Shown here: piece by piece, positions 8,980 to 18,013 of the stretch
Layout of the letters: each line of letters begins with the position of its first letter
How positions within the stretch are numbered: the first letter of the stretch is position 1
Assembly: GCA_013288815.1 (NCBI GenBank)
Contig: JABDBD010000005.1
Span: 1 to 50,000, forward strand
Length of the DNA stretch: 50,000 nt
DNA from: Gammaproteobacteria bacterium
Lineage (GTDB): Bacteria > Pseudomonadota > Gammaproteobacteria > DSM-16500
Reading direction: 5' to 3'
Notes under the pieces: model-generated
What the model was told of the DNA's origin: nothing
Databases searched by the model: none
What the model saw: the letters and a program-made list of their open reading frames with translations, nothing else
Program-made: the position numbers and the translations under genes

Positions 8980-11004
8980 ATGAAAACTATTTTCAAAGCC
9001 ACGGTATTATTTCTTTTGGTAATTAACATACAAAATACTGTTGCTGACACGCATAATCATACTATCGAATATACCTTAGAATTTAAACGAATTGGCCAGG
9101 TCGTTGCATCACCTGACGGCAAACAAGGCGCTTTTGTTGTAAAACAAATTCATTCGAGTGATGGGCATAAAGAATGGAATTATTTGTTGTATTTAAAAAA
9201 TCAAAATAGCGAGTATAAATTAATTTATAAAAATACTCGTCCCGTGTTATCGCCAAAGTGGTCTCCTGATGGGAACAAACTTGCTTATGTTGCACCAGGA
9301 AAAATTTTTGATAGCATTTGGATTTATGATTTACATAATAATAAGTCCTATAAAAATGTTGAATTCAAAAACGATATATCATCATTTCAGTGGTCTCCAG
9401 ACGGAAAATATTTTGCATTTATTTCAAATGGGAGAACTCCAATTACAACAGAATTAAAACTAGTTGATGTCAATGAAAATTATGTTAATTCACGGTTATA
9501 TATTGTTTCTGTTAATGGGGTACAGAAGAATATTAAAGCTATCACTCCTGAAAATATAAACATTGCACGAGGATTTTTATTGCCTGGATTTGATTGGTCT
9601 CCAGATTGCAAGACCATTGTATTCACATACCAAACAAGACCAGGCATGAGTGATCCTTATCAAAGTAAAATTGGATTTTTTAATTTTGATGCTAACAGAA
9701 TTATAAGCTTGCCTTACTCAGAAACTCACGTAGTTGGTCAAGCAGCATATTCTCCCAATGGGCAATGGATTGCATTTGAATCGAATCACTCATCACTCGC
9801 AGAAAAAAAAGAGCTACGTAATAATCTTTATGTGAATAGTCAAATTTGTGTATCAAATACAAAATCATTTAAAACATTTTGTTTAGCAAATACATTTAAT
9901 GAACATGCAATGATCTTAGGGTGGAATAAATTAAGCGACAGTATTTTTGTTGCGGATGCATATAAAACATTTGGTACGAGAATTTATTCATTAAGTATAA
10001 ATCCATTATCCCCAGTAAAACTTATTTCAGATGTCGATGGATTTATTGATTTGCCAACATTGACTCTTAATAGCAATCATACTTATTTCGGATTTAGATA
10101 TGAGACATTTTCATCAGTACCTGAAGCATACATTAGTAAAGCCTCACCATTTAAATTAGAAAAAATAAGCCACATTCAAAAGTCTTCTAAAAGGCTACTT
10201 GGCAATATTGATATCATACATTGGAAATCGCACGATAATACAGAAATTGAAGGATTGTTAATAACACCGTTTGATTACAATTCTAAACGTAAATATCCAC
10301 TCTATGTTGATGTACATGGGGGCCCCGCAAGTTCCTGGGCAAAACGGTTTGTAGATGGCTGTGATGAGCATGGAGAAATGTTTGTTCCAACTAGTTGTAC
10401 GGCTAATTTACTTGGTTTAGGATTCGTTATTTTTCAACCTAACCCGCGTGGCAGTGATGGCTACGGTAAGAGTTTTCGCATAGCTAATGTTTCTGATTTA
10501 GGCGGCGGAGATTATGACGACATTATGTCTGGTGTTGATAACTTAATTCAGCGAAATATAGCTGATCCTAATCATCTAGCGATAGCTGGTTGGAGCTATG
10601 GGGGCTATATGACAGCTTGGGCTGTTACGCAAACAAATCGTTTTAAAATAGCAATTGACGGTGGTGGTAAAAGTGACATGATTTCATTTGCGGGCACTAC
10701 AGACATGTCATGGATTCAACCACAATATTTAGGAGCGTATTTTTGGGATAATACTGGGCTCTATTTAATTCATTCTCCGATTTATTACGTGAAAAATGTG
10801 AATACACCGCTGCTTATTTTACATGGGGAGAATGATCAGCGTGTTCCTATAGGGCAGGCTTATGAATTATATCACGCCCTAAAAGAACAGAATAAGACAG
10901 TAAAAATGCTAGTATCGCCTAAAACAGGGCACGCACCTACAGACCCAAATATCATTGCTTCAAATATTCATGAGGTTGATGAATGGTTAAAAACTGCTCT
11001 ATAA
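8980..11004 (+). CDS. Secreted S9-family (prolyl oligopeptidase/acylaminoacyl-peptidase-like) serine peptidase
   Basis: 674 residues: signal peptide (about 1-22), an N-terminal beta-propeller of WD/TolB-like repeats (SPKWSPDGNKLAYV, SFQWSPDGKYFAFIS, FDWSPDCKTIVF, AAYSPNGQWIAFES), then an alpha/beta-hydrolase domain. The catalytic triad is visible as GWSYGG (Ser539), HGENDQRVP (Asp619) and KTGHAP (His651). HGGP is the oxyanion-hole motif. The enzyme should cleave short peptides in the periplasm or outside the cell. An imperfect hairpin follows the stop codon, so the gene is probably transcribed alone. Confidence 0.85.
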   Translation: MKTIFKATVLFLLVINIQNTVADTHNHTIEYTLEFKRIGQVVASPDGKQGAFVVKQIHSSDGHKEWNYLLYLKNQNSEYKLIYKNTRPVLSPKWSPDGNKLAYVAPGKIFDSIWIYDLHNNKSYKNVEFKNDISSFQWSPDGKYFAFISNGRTPITTELKLVDVNENYVNSRLYIVSVNGVQKNIKAITPENINIARGFLLPGFDWSPDCKTIVFTYQTRPGMSDPYQSKIGFFNFDANRIISLPYSETHVVGQAAYSPNGQWIAFESNHSSLAEKKELRNNLYVNSQICVSNTKSFKTFCLANTFNEHAMILGWNKLSDSIFVADAYKTFGTRIYSLSINPLSPVKLISDVDGFIDLPTLTLNSNHTYFGFRYETFSSVPEAYISKASPFKLEKISHIQKSSKRLLGNIDIIHWKSHDNTEIEGLLITPFDYNSKRKYPLYVDVHGGPASSWAKRFVDGCDEHGEMFVPTSCTANLLGLGFVIFQPNPRGSDGYGKSFRIANVSDLGGGDYDDIMSGVDNLIQRNIADPNHLAIAGWSYGGYMTAWAVTQTNRFKIAIDGGGKSDMISFAGTTDMSWIQPQYLGAYFWDNTGLYLIHSPIYYVKNVNTPLLILHGENDQRVPIGQAYELYHALKEQNKTVKMLVSPKTGHAPTDPNIIASNIHEVDEWLKTAL

Positions 11005-11016
11005 GCGTTTATTGAT

Positions 11017-11053
11017 CTTCTTTTAGTCTGAGATCTGCTCAGAAGAAAAAAAG
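11017..11053 (+). terminator. Imperfect hairpin after the S9 peptidase gene
   Basis: Bases 11017-11032 pair with 11038-11053 around a 5-base loop (16 positions, three mismatches; TCTGAG/CTCAGA at the apex is perfect). It starts 13 bases after the stop codon. One arm is T-rich and the other A-rich, as in a bidirectional intrinsic terminator. Confidence 0.45.
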
Positions 11054-11194
11054 ACTGCTTGGGAAGCGAAGATATTAGGAACTAATAATCAGCATATATC
11101 TTATAATGGACAAATGTAGATGAGGGTGGAGTTATCTAAGCACAATGTTTGCGTCATGGGAGGTTAGAATATGAGCTGTGCGGGAGCATACTAA

Positions 11195-12923
11195 ATGGCA
11201 TCATCGTTTCCCAAAAACCTAACGAAATTTGTCAGACACTTTCTGTTTCCCTACAAACTTTATTTAATTTCAATGATGATTTCGTGTTTTTATTACGCGT
11301 TACACTACACGCTGCTACCTTATGTTTTAAAAGTACTGATTGATCGAGCTACTCATTTTTTAGGGCATCCAGAATTTATAAGAGCTTGCATTATTCCGGC
11401 AATTTTATTGATAGTTTTAAGCTTCGCAAGAAATTCATTTTCGCGTATTGGAGATTACACATGTTTGAAAGTATTTCCTGCTTTGAAAGCGGATATTATG
11501 AGACAAGCAGCAGATTATGTAAGTGGAAATTCTTTTAAATTTTTCCAAGATAATTTAAGCGGATCAATTAGTAATAGAATTGCCGACTTGGCTAATAATG
11601 CAGAATCACTTATTCGATGTAATAATATCTTCTTTCTACAATCTCTTGGCATTATAAGTTCTATTCTAATATCTTTTCTTGTGTCCCCCTTATTTCACCG
11701 CTTTATTTTTTATTTGGACAGCTCTCTTTGTCTTAATTACGCTGTCAGTTTGTAAAAGAGTACAACCTTTTGTGAAAGATTATGCGGAAAATCGTAGCAA
11801 AAATTTTGGTAACATTGTTGATAGGTTTGCTAATTCCATAAGCGTAATGCTTTTTGCACGTGAGTCCTACGAGAAACAGAGATTGAGTAGTTCGTTGAAT
11901 GAAATGGTGCAGAAAGATAAAAAATTGCAATGGGAATTTTTAAAATTTAATTTGCTCATGAGTGCTATGGCTTTTTCAATACAAGTATTCACCGTTATTC
12001 TTCTTATGTACCTAGGAGAAAAAGGCCTTTTAACTGCTGGAGATTTTGCATTTATTATCCTGATATCGATTAACATCATGGATAATGTATGGGATTTCAC
12101 GTTCAACTTAACAAAATATTCAGAACAACTAGGGATATTTAAACAAGCACTTTCATTTCTATCAACATCGCATGATGCCCCTGTTATAGAAAATGCTGCC
12201 CCATTACAAATTACTAGCGGTACTATAGTATTTAGTAAAGTTAATTTTTACTATTCAAAAACACAAAAGCTATTTGAAGATAAAACGATTGTAATACGGG
12301 GCGGTGAAAAAATTGGTTTAGCAGGTTTCTCAGGTAGTGGGAAGAGTACCTTTGTAAATCTAATTACGCGAATTTTTGATACTCAAACAGGCGACATCTT
12401 AATAGATGATCAACCGATTCGATCTGTCAGTTTAAAAAGCTTGCGAGAGAATATTGCCTTCATCCCCCAAGACCCCAGTTTATTTCATCGTAGTCTTATG
12501 GATAATATTCGTTATGGTAAACTTGAAGCGAATGATTTGGATGTAATAGACGCTGCAAAAAAAGCTCACGCTCACGAATTTATTATAAAAACATCTGAAG
12601 GTTATGAAACGCTAGTTGGCGAACGCGGAATTAAATTATCCGGAGGACAGCGTCAGCGCATTGCGATTGCACGTGCCATTCTTAAAAATGCTCCCATTCT
12701 TATTTTAGATGAGGCTACTAGTGCCTTAGATTCAGTCACAGAGGAGCTTATCCAAGAATCTTTACATTATGCGATGGAAGGGAAGACGGTTATTGTTATT
12801 GCTCATAGACTATCAACGGTACTAGCAATGAATAGAATTCTAGTGTTTCATCAAGGCCGTATTGTGGAAGAGGGCAATCATGAAGAACTATTATCAAATG
12901 GAAAATTCTATCAAAAATTATGA
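11195..12923 (+). pseudogene. ABC-type exporter (ABCB/MsbA-like), frameshifted
   Basis: A fused membrane-ATPase half transporter in two frames. Part one (11195-11755, start ATG after GGGAG) holds the first transmembrane helices. Part two continues in the next frame with the remaining helices and a complete ATPase: Walker A GFSGSGKST, Q-loop IPQDPSLFH, signature LSGGQRQR, Walker B ILILDEATSALD and H-loop IAHRLS. The frames join at a run of five C (11685-11689). With four C the protein reads through VSP-YFTALFF as a normal ~575-residue exporter. This is either a single-base insertion in the genome or a homopolymer sequencing error. The substrate is unknown; the next gene is a multidrug pump remnant. 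Confidence 0.8.
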
Positions 12924-12999
12924 AAAGCGCAAAACAAGCCACAGGTGCTTATCAAATAAAAAGCAGAAAGAAAATTGAAGAGAATGCCATGACTCAAAG

Positions 13000-13371
13000 G
13001 TGTCACTTAAAAATGATTTCTCTCCACTGCTCAGACTTGCAATACCATTTGCATTAACGGGTCTTGTACAATCTTCGTTGGGTTTTTTTGAAAATATATT
13101 TCTTGCACGACTAGGCGAGAAAACATTGGCAGCGGGAGCATTAGTAAGCTGGCTGTTTGCGACATTAATTGTTGTTCTATTCGGGACATTCAGTGCAGTA
13201 AACATTTTAATCTCGCACAAACACGGTGCAAATGATCAATCTGGAATTGCGCTCGTATTTCGCGATGGCCTATTGCTAGCAGTTTTACTGACTATCCCAA
13301 CTTTTTTGCTATTTTGGAATATATCATCCATTTTTATTTTATTGGGTCAAAGCCCAATGGCACTAGCTTAA
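13000..13371 (+). pseudogene. MATE-family efflux pump, 5' fragment cut at the insertion sequence
   Basis: The N-terminal ~120 residues of a MATE multidrug/Na+ antiporter (usual length ~450): LLRLAIPFALTGLVQSSLGFFENIFLARLG, then two further membrane helices and IFILLGQSP. The frame opens with GTG 13000; an ATG at 12989 with a better ribosome-binding site is out of frame, so the start may also be damaged. The TAA at 13369 is supplied by the terminal repeat of the insertion sequence. Past the element the sequence (LGQS-RNLN-stop) does not resume a MATE gene, so the 3' part was already lost or was deleted. Confidence 0.75.
13351..13354. repeat. Target-site duplication AGCC, left copy
   Basis: AGCC directly precedes the left terminal repeat of the insertion sequence and reappears directly after the right one at 14559-14562. 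A 4-bp direct repeat is the expected scar of transposition. Confidence 0.65.
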
Positions 13372-13372
13372 G
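13355..13372. repeat. Left terminal inverted repeat of the IS
   Basis: CAATGGCACTAGCTTAAG, the exact reverse complement of 14541-14558. It includes the TAA that ends the MATE fragment and overlaps the transposase stop codon. Confidence 0.9.
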
Positions 13373-14437
13373 CAGCAGCGTTTCTTGAAATTAGCCGCTG
13401 AAGCTTCCTCTCTAATTTTGCTTTTTCAATAAATCTCGGCCGATTTAAAGTGTCAAATGGCTTTGGTCTTCTTTTTACTCTTCGCGGCTCGATCCTTCCT
13501 GGCCTGTTTCCAATCTTATTTTTCACAATGTTTTTTAGTAATTCAGAATACATTGCTTGATTTGTTTTTCTGTTTGCATTTATAAAATGTGGCATAAATT
13601 TATTAAGTAATTGCACTGTGCCCTTAAAACTAACTTGATTAGGAATAGCATCGTGTTGAGCGCACGCTTCTGCCATAATGATTCTAATAAAATTGTATGC
13701 TAAAAAGTGTATTCCAATTTCTTTTCTAACCATCTCTGGTGTTTTGCATGACAACATATCCATGTTCATCGTTTCTTTAATACTTTTCAAGTTTATTTCA
13801 AGCTGCCATCTTATTTCATATGCTTTTGCCAATTCTTTTTTGTGATATTTTTTATGTTTTAATAATGTTGTAACGTAAATTTTCCCCTTTACCTTAAATT
13901 CTCTCACGGAAATTTGATTTGGATAAGCATCATAAACTTCCTGTGTCATCCACTCAGGTTTCTTAGGTTTATCCCACTCTACAATATGATCGCATTTTTC
14001 CAGTGGTTTTCCTTTGCGAAAATCATAATTCCGTTGTGCTTGACCTCGGAAAATTCCATCAGCTCCTTTTGCTATCACGTCAGCGATTAGAAAAAAACTT
14101 GGATAATAACGGTCACCTAATAAAATATCATCTTTTTCAACACAATTAAAAATACTTCGCAATAGTGAGGATTCTCCTGTTCCTTTTCCTTTAAAAGGAC
14201 CTATTGCATAATCTAATACTGTACCAATCGATAAGGACATACCAACAACTATCCGTGCAATAGGAAAGCCTACTCCTTTTTTCTGACCTTTCTGTTGTGG
14301 ATAAATTTCTTGGTTTTCTTTTGTATCGGGCATGATGATGGAGCTACCGTCAACTTCAAAGAGATCGTATTTTTATCGGACAAGAATTTTTTATGTTTTT
14401 TTATTTGCGCAAGCTTGAGCTTCTGTTTAACATCCAT
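13368..14437 (-). pseudogene. IS4-family DDE transposase, interrupted by a frameshift
   Basis: Downstream frame from ATG 14333: LLGDRYYPSF gives the second catalytic Asp (residue 74), and Y172-R175-E179-K186 fits Y-x2-R-x3-E-x6-K, the YREK box. The first catalytic Asp lies in EVDGSS, upstream of that ATG in the same frame, but a stop codon precedes it. In another frame an ATG at 14437, preceded by AGGAA, encodes MDVKQKLKLAQ...FLSDK. The two frames join at an A5 run (minus strand; T5 at 14370-14374), where one extra A would restore FLSDKKYDLFEVDG. The gene is either dead, decoded by frameshifting, or affected by a homopolymer error. Confidence 0.8.
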
Positions 14438-14540
14438 GTGTCAGTTTCCTTTTTAATTTGATCGTTTCTTGGCGAAACAACTCATAGTTGATCTGGAAAC
14501 TGATTTCATCTTAAATCATACAGTTACGTTAGAATTCATC

Positions 14541-14558
14541 CTTAAGCTAGTGCCATTG
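14541..14558. repeat. Right terminal inverted repeat of the IS
   Basis: CTTAAGCTAGTGCCATTG, the perfect inverted copy of 13355-13372; the AGCC duplication follows at 14559-14562. Confidence 0.9.
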
Positions 14559-14633
14559 AGCCGCAACCTCAATTAATCAAGTTATATATTTATCCTTCTG
14601 CAATTTTTTCACCTCTAATCACACAGGTTATTT

Positions 14634-14840
14634 ATGCACTTTGACAACGCAAAAAATTTATTTCAACTTCAAATCGAATTAATCGATGGAAAAATTGAAA
14701 ATAAAATCAGAAAGGAAATCAGGAATGTGATGGATCGTATTGATAAGTTGGAAGAAGCAATGAATCAACGTATCAAAAAATTGGAATATCCTATCAAGTC
14801 TAATGAAGTTCTTAAAATCACTCTAATTATGCCGAGTTAA
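14634..14840 (+). CDS. Small coiled-coil protein, hypothetical
   Basis: 68 residues from ATG 14634, preceded by ACAGG. Residues ~18-50 (DGKIENKIRKEIRNVMDRI..LEEAMNQRIKKLE) have a charged heptad pattern typical of a coiled coil. No family recognised. It lies between the insertion sequence and the integrase remnant, in a region of gene debris, so it may be a fragment or non-coding. Confidence 0.35.
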   Translation: MHFDNAKNLFQLQIELIDGKIENKIRKEIRNVMDRIDKLEEAMNQRIKKLEYPIKSNEVLKITLIMPS

Positions 14841-14895
14841 AATGATCAAATTAGCGTAAAAATAAGGATAAATATGATGAACTCGGCATAACAAG

Positions 14896-15075
14896 CATAC
14901 ATGGGCGTCTTGGCATGTGCAGAGTGGGACAAGTTTACAAGAACTGCAAATGTTAGGAGGCTGGGCTAGCTTTGATATGGTTTTACGGTATGCGCACTTA
15001 AGTAGTGATCACCTACGAAGTGCAGCAAATAGAATTAGCATGCTGAAGACTGTAACAACCGAACTACGAGTTTAG
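14896..15075 (+). pseudogene. Tyrosine-recombinase C-terminal remnant
   Basis: A 59-residue open stretch without a start: HTWASWHVQSGT, LQELQMLGGWAS, VLRYAHLSSDHLRSAANR. These are the third catalytic-box H, the L..L.GW segment and the catalytic Tyr (RYAHL) of phage-type integrases. Arg boxes and the N-terminus are missing. It sits about 55 bases outside the left attachment repeat of the island and points to an earlier element at the same site. Confidence 0.75.
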
Positions 15076-15130
15076 TAAAAAGTGTGACAAATTTGCTACA
15101 TTAGCGCTTTAAAATTTCGGGGAGCATTCG

Positions 15131-15190
15131 TAACTACTTGATTAATAGTGGCTATGGGTGAACTCGAACCACCGACCTCAGCATTATGAG
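15131..15190. repeat. Left attachment site (partial tRNA-Met copy)
   Basis: Matches 22659-22718 with three differences in 60 bases. It includes the tRNA 3' end, T-arm and anticodon-loop CAT, then diverges (GGCTAATTTT instead of the 5' half of the tRNA). It is therefore not a functional tRNA but an att scar. Confidence 0.85.
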
Positions 15191-15323
15191 GGCTAATTTT
15201 AAATATTTCTCAGTAAACTTCCATAAACAACAATGTACATTTAACACTATAAAAATAGGTATTTTTTAAAATATTGTTAGTTTGTCATTGTTTCTGCATA
15301 TCCCTTATTTTATACTCGTCCAA

Positions 15324-15342
15324 CACCCTAATTGCACCCTGG
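15324..15342. promoter_or_regulatory. Paired CACCCT repeats, candidate integrase arm sites (left)
   Basis: CACCCT at 15324 and CACCCTGG at 15335 lie in the same orientation 11 bp apart. The same pair with the same spacing occurs at 22613 and 22624 near the right end. Their position inside each att core fits arm-type sites of a tyrosine integrase; the role is inferred. Confidence 0.5.
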
Positions 15343-15350
15343 CAAAAGTT

Positions 15351-16555
15351 ATGAAAATGTTTATTGGCAATCAACTCATTGGAACAATAAAACCAAAAGA
15401 AAAATCCTATGATATTTGGGACAGCAAGCTCACGGGTTTTATTTTACGTATAAATCCAAACGGAAGTATGGTTTATCGTTGTGAATATGCGCGAGGGAAA
15501 CGAATAACATTAGGGAAAACCAGTATATTAACACCCGCTCAAGCCCGTGATCGAGCAAGAGAAATATTGGCGGACGTGGTGAAGGGTAATCAACCCGGGA
15601 ATAAGCGCGCTAAGGGCTATACATTGATGGAATTCATTGATAAAGAATATGAGCCGTGGCGTCACGCTAATCGCAAGCGTGCTAAGGAAGATATTTATCG
15701 ACTAAAAACAAAGTTTGCTGATGATTTTGGAGGTGAATTACTTGCCGATATTTCTCCTTTATTGGTCGATCGATGGCGATCTAAACGGATTGCACAAGAA
15801 TTACAGTGAATCGTGACATTGCTGTTTTGAAAGCATTGCTGAGTAAGGCAAAAGACTGGCAAATTATCACAGAAAATCCATTGCAAGGTTTTAAGCCCTT
15901 TAAAGTTGATTCGATTGCAATAGTAAGATACCTCAGTAAAGATGAGGAAATTCGCTTAAAAGAAACGTTACAATTACGCGATGAAGAATTAAAACAGGCA
16001 CGTGCGCGAGCCAATCTGTGGAGGGCTGAACGTGATTATGACGTCTATCCTGATTTAAGTAAGTTTTATTTTGCTGATTACATGACACCGATGATATTGC
16101 TTTCGTTGAATACAGGATTACGTCGAGGTGAATTGTTTCGTCTTCAGTGGAAAAATATTAATTTTGAGTTGGCTGTATTAACAGTTTCTGGTGACACAGC
16201 AAAGAGCGGTAAGACACGCCATGTACCGCTGAATACAGTGGCATTAAATGTTTTAAAAAAATGGAGCGAACAAAGTCATACAGATGTATTCGTCTTTACA
16301 AATATTAAAACGGGATTGCCATTTGATAATGTTAAAAAAGCATGGATTAGTATTTTAGTTTCAGCAGAAATAGAAAATTTTCGTTGGCATGATATGCGGC
16401 ATCACTTTGCGAGTAAGTTAGTGATGGCAGGAGTTGATTTGAATACGGTGAGAGAATTGCTTGGTCATGCCGATATTAAAATGACATTACGTTACGCGCA
16501 TCTTGCGCCAGAGCACAAAGCAAAAGCAGTGGCGAAACTGGTGGAGGCGGCATAA
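15351..16555 (+). pseudogene. Phage-type tyrosine integrase, split in two frames
   Basis: ATG 15351 begins MKMFIGNQLIGTIKP, an N-terminal DUF4102-like arm-binding domain (YDIWDSKLTGFILRI, GKRITLGKTSILTPAQAR). A SAM-like core-binding domain follows up to WRSKRIAQELQ and a TGA at 15807. The next frame overlaps at GTGA (15806) and continues VNRDIAVLKALLSKA, then the catalytic domain: GLRRGELFRLQW (Arg), WHDMRHHFAS (H-x-x-R), LLGHADIKMTLRYAHL (Tyr). Relatives read a few residues between the halves (such as PATVNRD), so a small deletion with frameshift broke the gene. It would have driven integration at tRNA-Met. Confidence 0.8.
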
Positions 16556-16570
16556 TCCACAATTATGGAA

Positions 16571-16670
16571 AAATATGGTATACTTGTGGTATAAGTGTGG
16601 AAATATTGCAGCATGAGCTGCCACTAAATAGATCATCATTTTGTTTGTACTATAGTTTTTAGGGGGGGGT
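16571..16670 (+). promoter_or_regulatory. Promoter/operator region of the toxin-antitoxin operon
   Basis: Contains a -10-like TATACT (16579-16584), an ACTT...AAGT dyad (16582-16596), a perfect GCAGC-ATGA-GCTGC hairpin (16608-16621) and a very strong G-rich ribosome-binding site (AGGGGGGGG) just before the antitoxin ATG. TA operons of this type are autorepressed by the antitoxin, so the dyads are operator candidates. The hairpin could also end the integrase transcript. Confidence 0.4.
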
Positions 16671-17060
16671 ATGGCTTTATCTCAGCCATCATTGTTTAGA
16701 ACAGTTCCAGAAAAAGACCATCTACATCTCTTTAATAAAGGGGTTCCAGATGGGGAGAAGGTTGTAAAGTTGTTAAATTACAAAAAAGCCGATGTTTCTG
16801 TCGCCGCAAATGTTCCGGTTGCGTCTATTCGCTATGAACCAAAAAAAATGCCAACAGAGCTTAAAGAGCGACTGACAGAGTGGGCGACAGCATTAAATTT
16901 GGTGGCGGGCTTTTTTAAGGATAACGACAAAACCATTCTTTGGTTTTGCATGCCTAACCCACTACTTGGTGGAATGTCTCCTAGAGATATGATTCGAGTC
17001 GGGCGGTTTAAAAAATTACTTAATTTTATTCAATCCGCTTTGGATGAGAATCAGAGATAG
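16671..17060 (+). CDS. Xre/MbcA/ParS-type antitoxin
   Basis: 129 residues. The C-terminal block NPLLGGMSPRDMIRVGRFKKLLNFI is the hallmark of the MbcA/ParS (DUF2384) toxin-binding domain, which normally neutralises a RES-domain toxin. The N-terminal half (KVVKLLNYKKADVSVAANVPVASIRYE) looks like a degenerate Xre helix-turn-helix that would bind the operon operator. It is followed after 5 bases by the RES gene in the usual antitoxin-toxin order. Confidence 0.8.
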   Translation: MALSQPSLFRTVPEKDHLHLFNKGVPDGEKVVKLLNYKKADVSVAANVPVASIRYEPKKMPTELKERLTEWATALNLVAGFFKDNDKTILWFCMPNPLLGGMSPRDMIRVGRFKKLLNFIQSALDENQR

Positions 17061-17065
17061 TCTAC

Positions 17066-18013
17066 ATGGTAAAACATTCAGGAAGAAAAAGAAGAGGAAG
17101 GAATTCGTCAATATTTCTTAAAACTTCGGTGCCTCACTTGCTAGAGGTTGGCACAGTTGAAAGTATGCAAAATGCAAAGCAAGTTACAGCAGAACATTCC
17201 AAATATTATTGGAAGCATTACGCAGAACTTGCTGGGCAACGAAGTTTAATCAAGGAATCAATCAGTCAAGCCTTAACACAGACATGTATTTCTTATCAAA
17301 TAAAAAAATGGCAACGCGCAGTTAAATATAAATATGGACTACATCCGTTCTCGACTATGGGTAGTCTTGTGTTTATCGGTGGTAGATTCAACACTGGAAC
17401 TGAAGTGAATTCAGAAGTCCCTTCTTTTCCAGCATTATATTTAGCTCGGGATAAGGATACAGCTTTGCAAGAGCACCTAGGTCAGCAGGCTTGCAAACCA
17501 GATTTTGATCTGACACCACGTGAAGCAGCCCTTATCAATCCTGCTTCTGAAACAATTGTATCAGTTAGTGGTAAGTTGGATAAGGTTTTTGATTTAACGA
17601 ATGTAAACAGTCTCAAGGCTTTTGCTGACCTGATAAAAAATTTCAAACTTTCGAAGGAGCTGATTGATCTGGCAAGAAAGCTAGGGTTGCCAGAGCCAAA
17701 AATTATTAAAACGGCTAATCAACTTCTTAAATCGTTGCTGCACCCAGATTGGAGACATGCTCCTGCTACTTGTGATGCACCTTCCAATTCACAAATTTTT
17801 GGCCATCTTATTTATTCTGCTGGAATCGAAGGGATTCTATATCCATCAAAATTTACAGGAAAGTCATGTCTTGCTATTTTCCCCAGAAATTTTGTTGGTA
17901 CTGATTCATACGTCGTATTAGATGATGATGTGCCGCATCCAAAAGTTCCTGCAAGAATTGATGCTAACGTGTGGCGTCTATGCGAAATGGATGGAAAAGA
18001 AATTATTGGATAG
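17066..18013 (+). CDS. RES-domain toxin
   Basis: 315 residues. The RES motifs are present: GGRFNTG (Arg107), ALYLARDKDTALQEH (Glu136) and GILYPSKFTGKS (Ser261). RES toxins paired with Xre/ParS antitoxins deplete NAD+ and cause bacteriostasis. About 90 extra N-terminal residues precede the core. An internal helical insertion (KAFADLIKNFKLSKELIDLARKLGLPEPKI) interrupts the domain, as in longer family members. Encoded on the tRNA-Met island, where it may stabilise the island or act in defence. Confidence 0.8.
   Translation: MVKHSGRKRRGRNSSIFLKTSVPHLLEVGTVESMQNAKQVTAEHSKYYWKHYAELAGQRSLIKESISQALTQTCISYQIKKWQRAVKYKYGLHPFSTMGSLVFIGGRFNTGTEVNSEVPSFPALYLARDKDTALQEHLGQQACKPDFDLTPREAALINPASETIVSVSGKLDKVFDLTNVNSLKAFADLIKNFKLSKELIDLARKLGLPEPKIIKTANQLLKSLLHPDWRHAPATCDAPSNSQIFGHLIYSAGIEGILYPSKFTGKSCLAIFPRNFVGTDSYVVLDDDVPHPKVPARIDANVWRLCEMDGKEIIG

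Larger units (their letters stand above)
13355..14558. mobile_element. Complete IS4-type insertion sequence, 1204 bp
   Basis: Delimited by perfect 18-bp inverted repeats and flanked by a 4-bp AGCC duplication. It contains one transposase gene on the minus strand that spans nearly the full length, with its stop codon just inside the left repeat. The transposase has the YREK signature of the IS4 superfamily. It landed in or beside a MATE gene. The intact ends show a recent insertion, although the transposase frame is interrupted. Confidence 0.85.

Noticed and set aside
11149-11343. 64-codon ORF upstream of the ABC transporter
   Set aside because: Overlaps the exporter start in another frame and has no family features.
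11679-11755. Independent start (TTG 11679) for the second ABC transporter ORF
   Set aside because: It would begin mid-membrane domain with no ribosome-binding site; the frames belong to one frameshifted gene.
13368-14437. Classical -1 programmed frameshift heptamer in the transposase
   Set aside because: The join region (GAT AAA AAT AC) does not form a canonical X-XXY-YYZ heptamer; recoding stays only a possibility.
15149-15190. tRNA-like sequence (T-arm and anticodon loop)
   Set aside because: It lacks the 5' half of the tRNA; it is the att-site copy of tRNA-Met.
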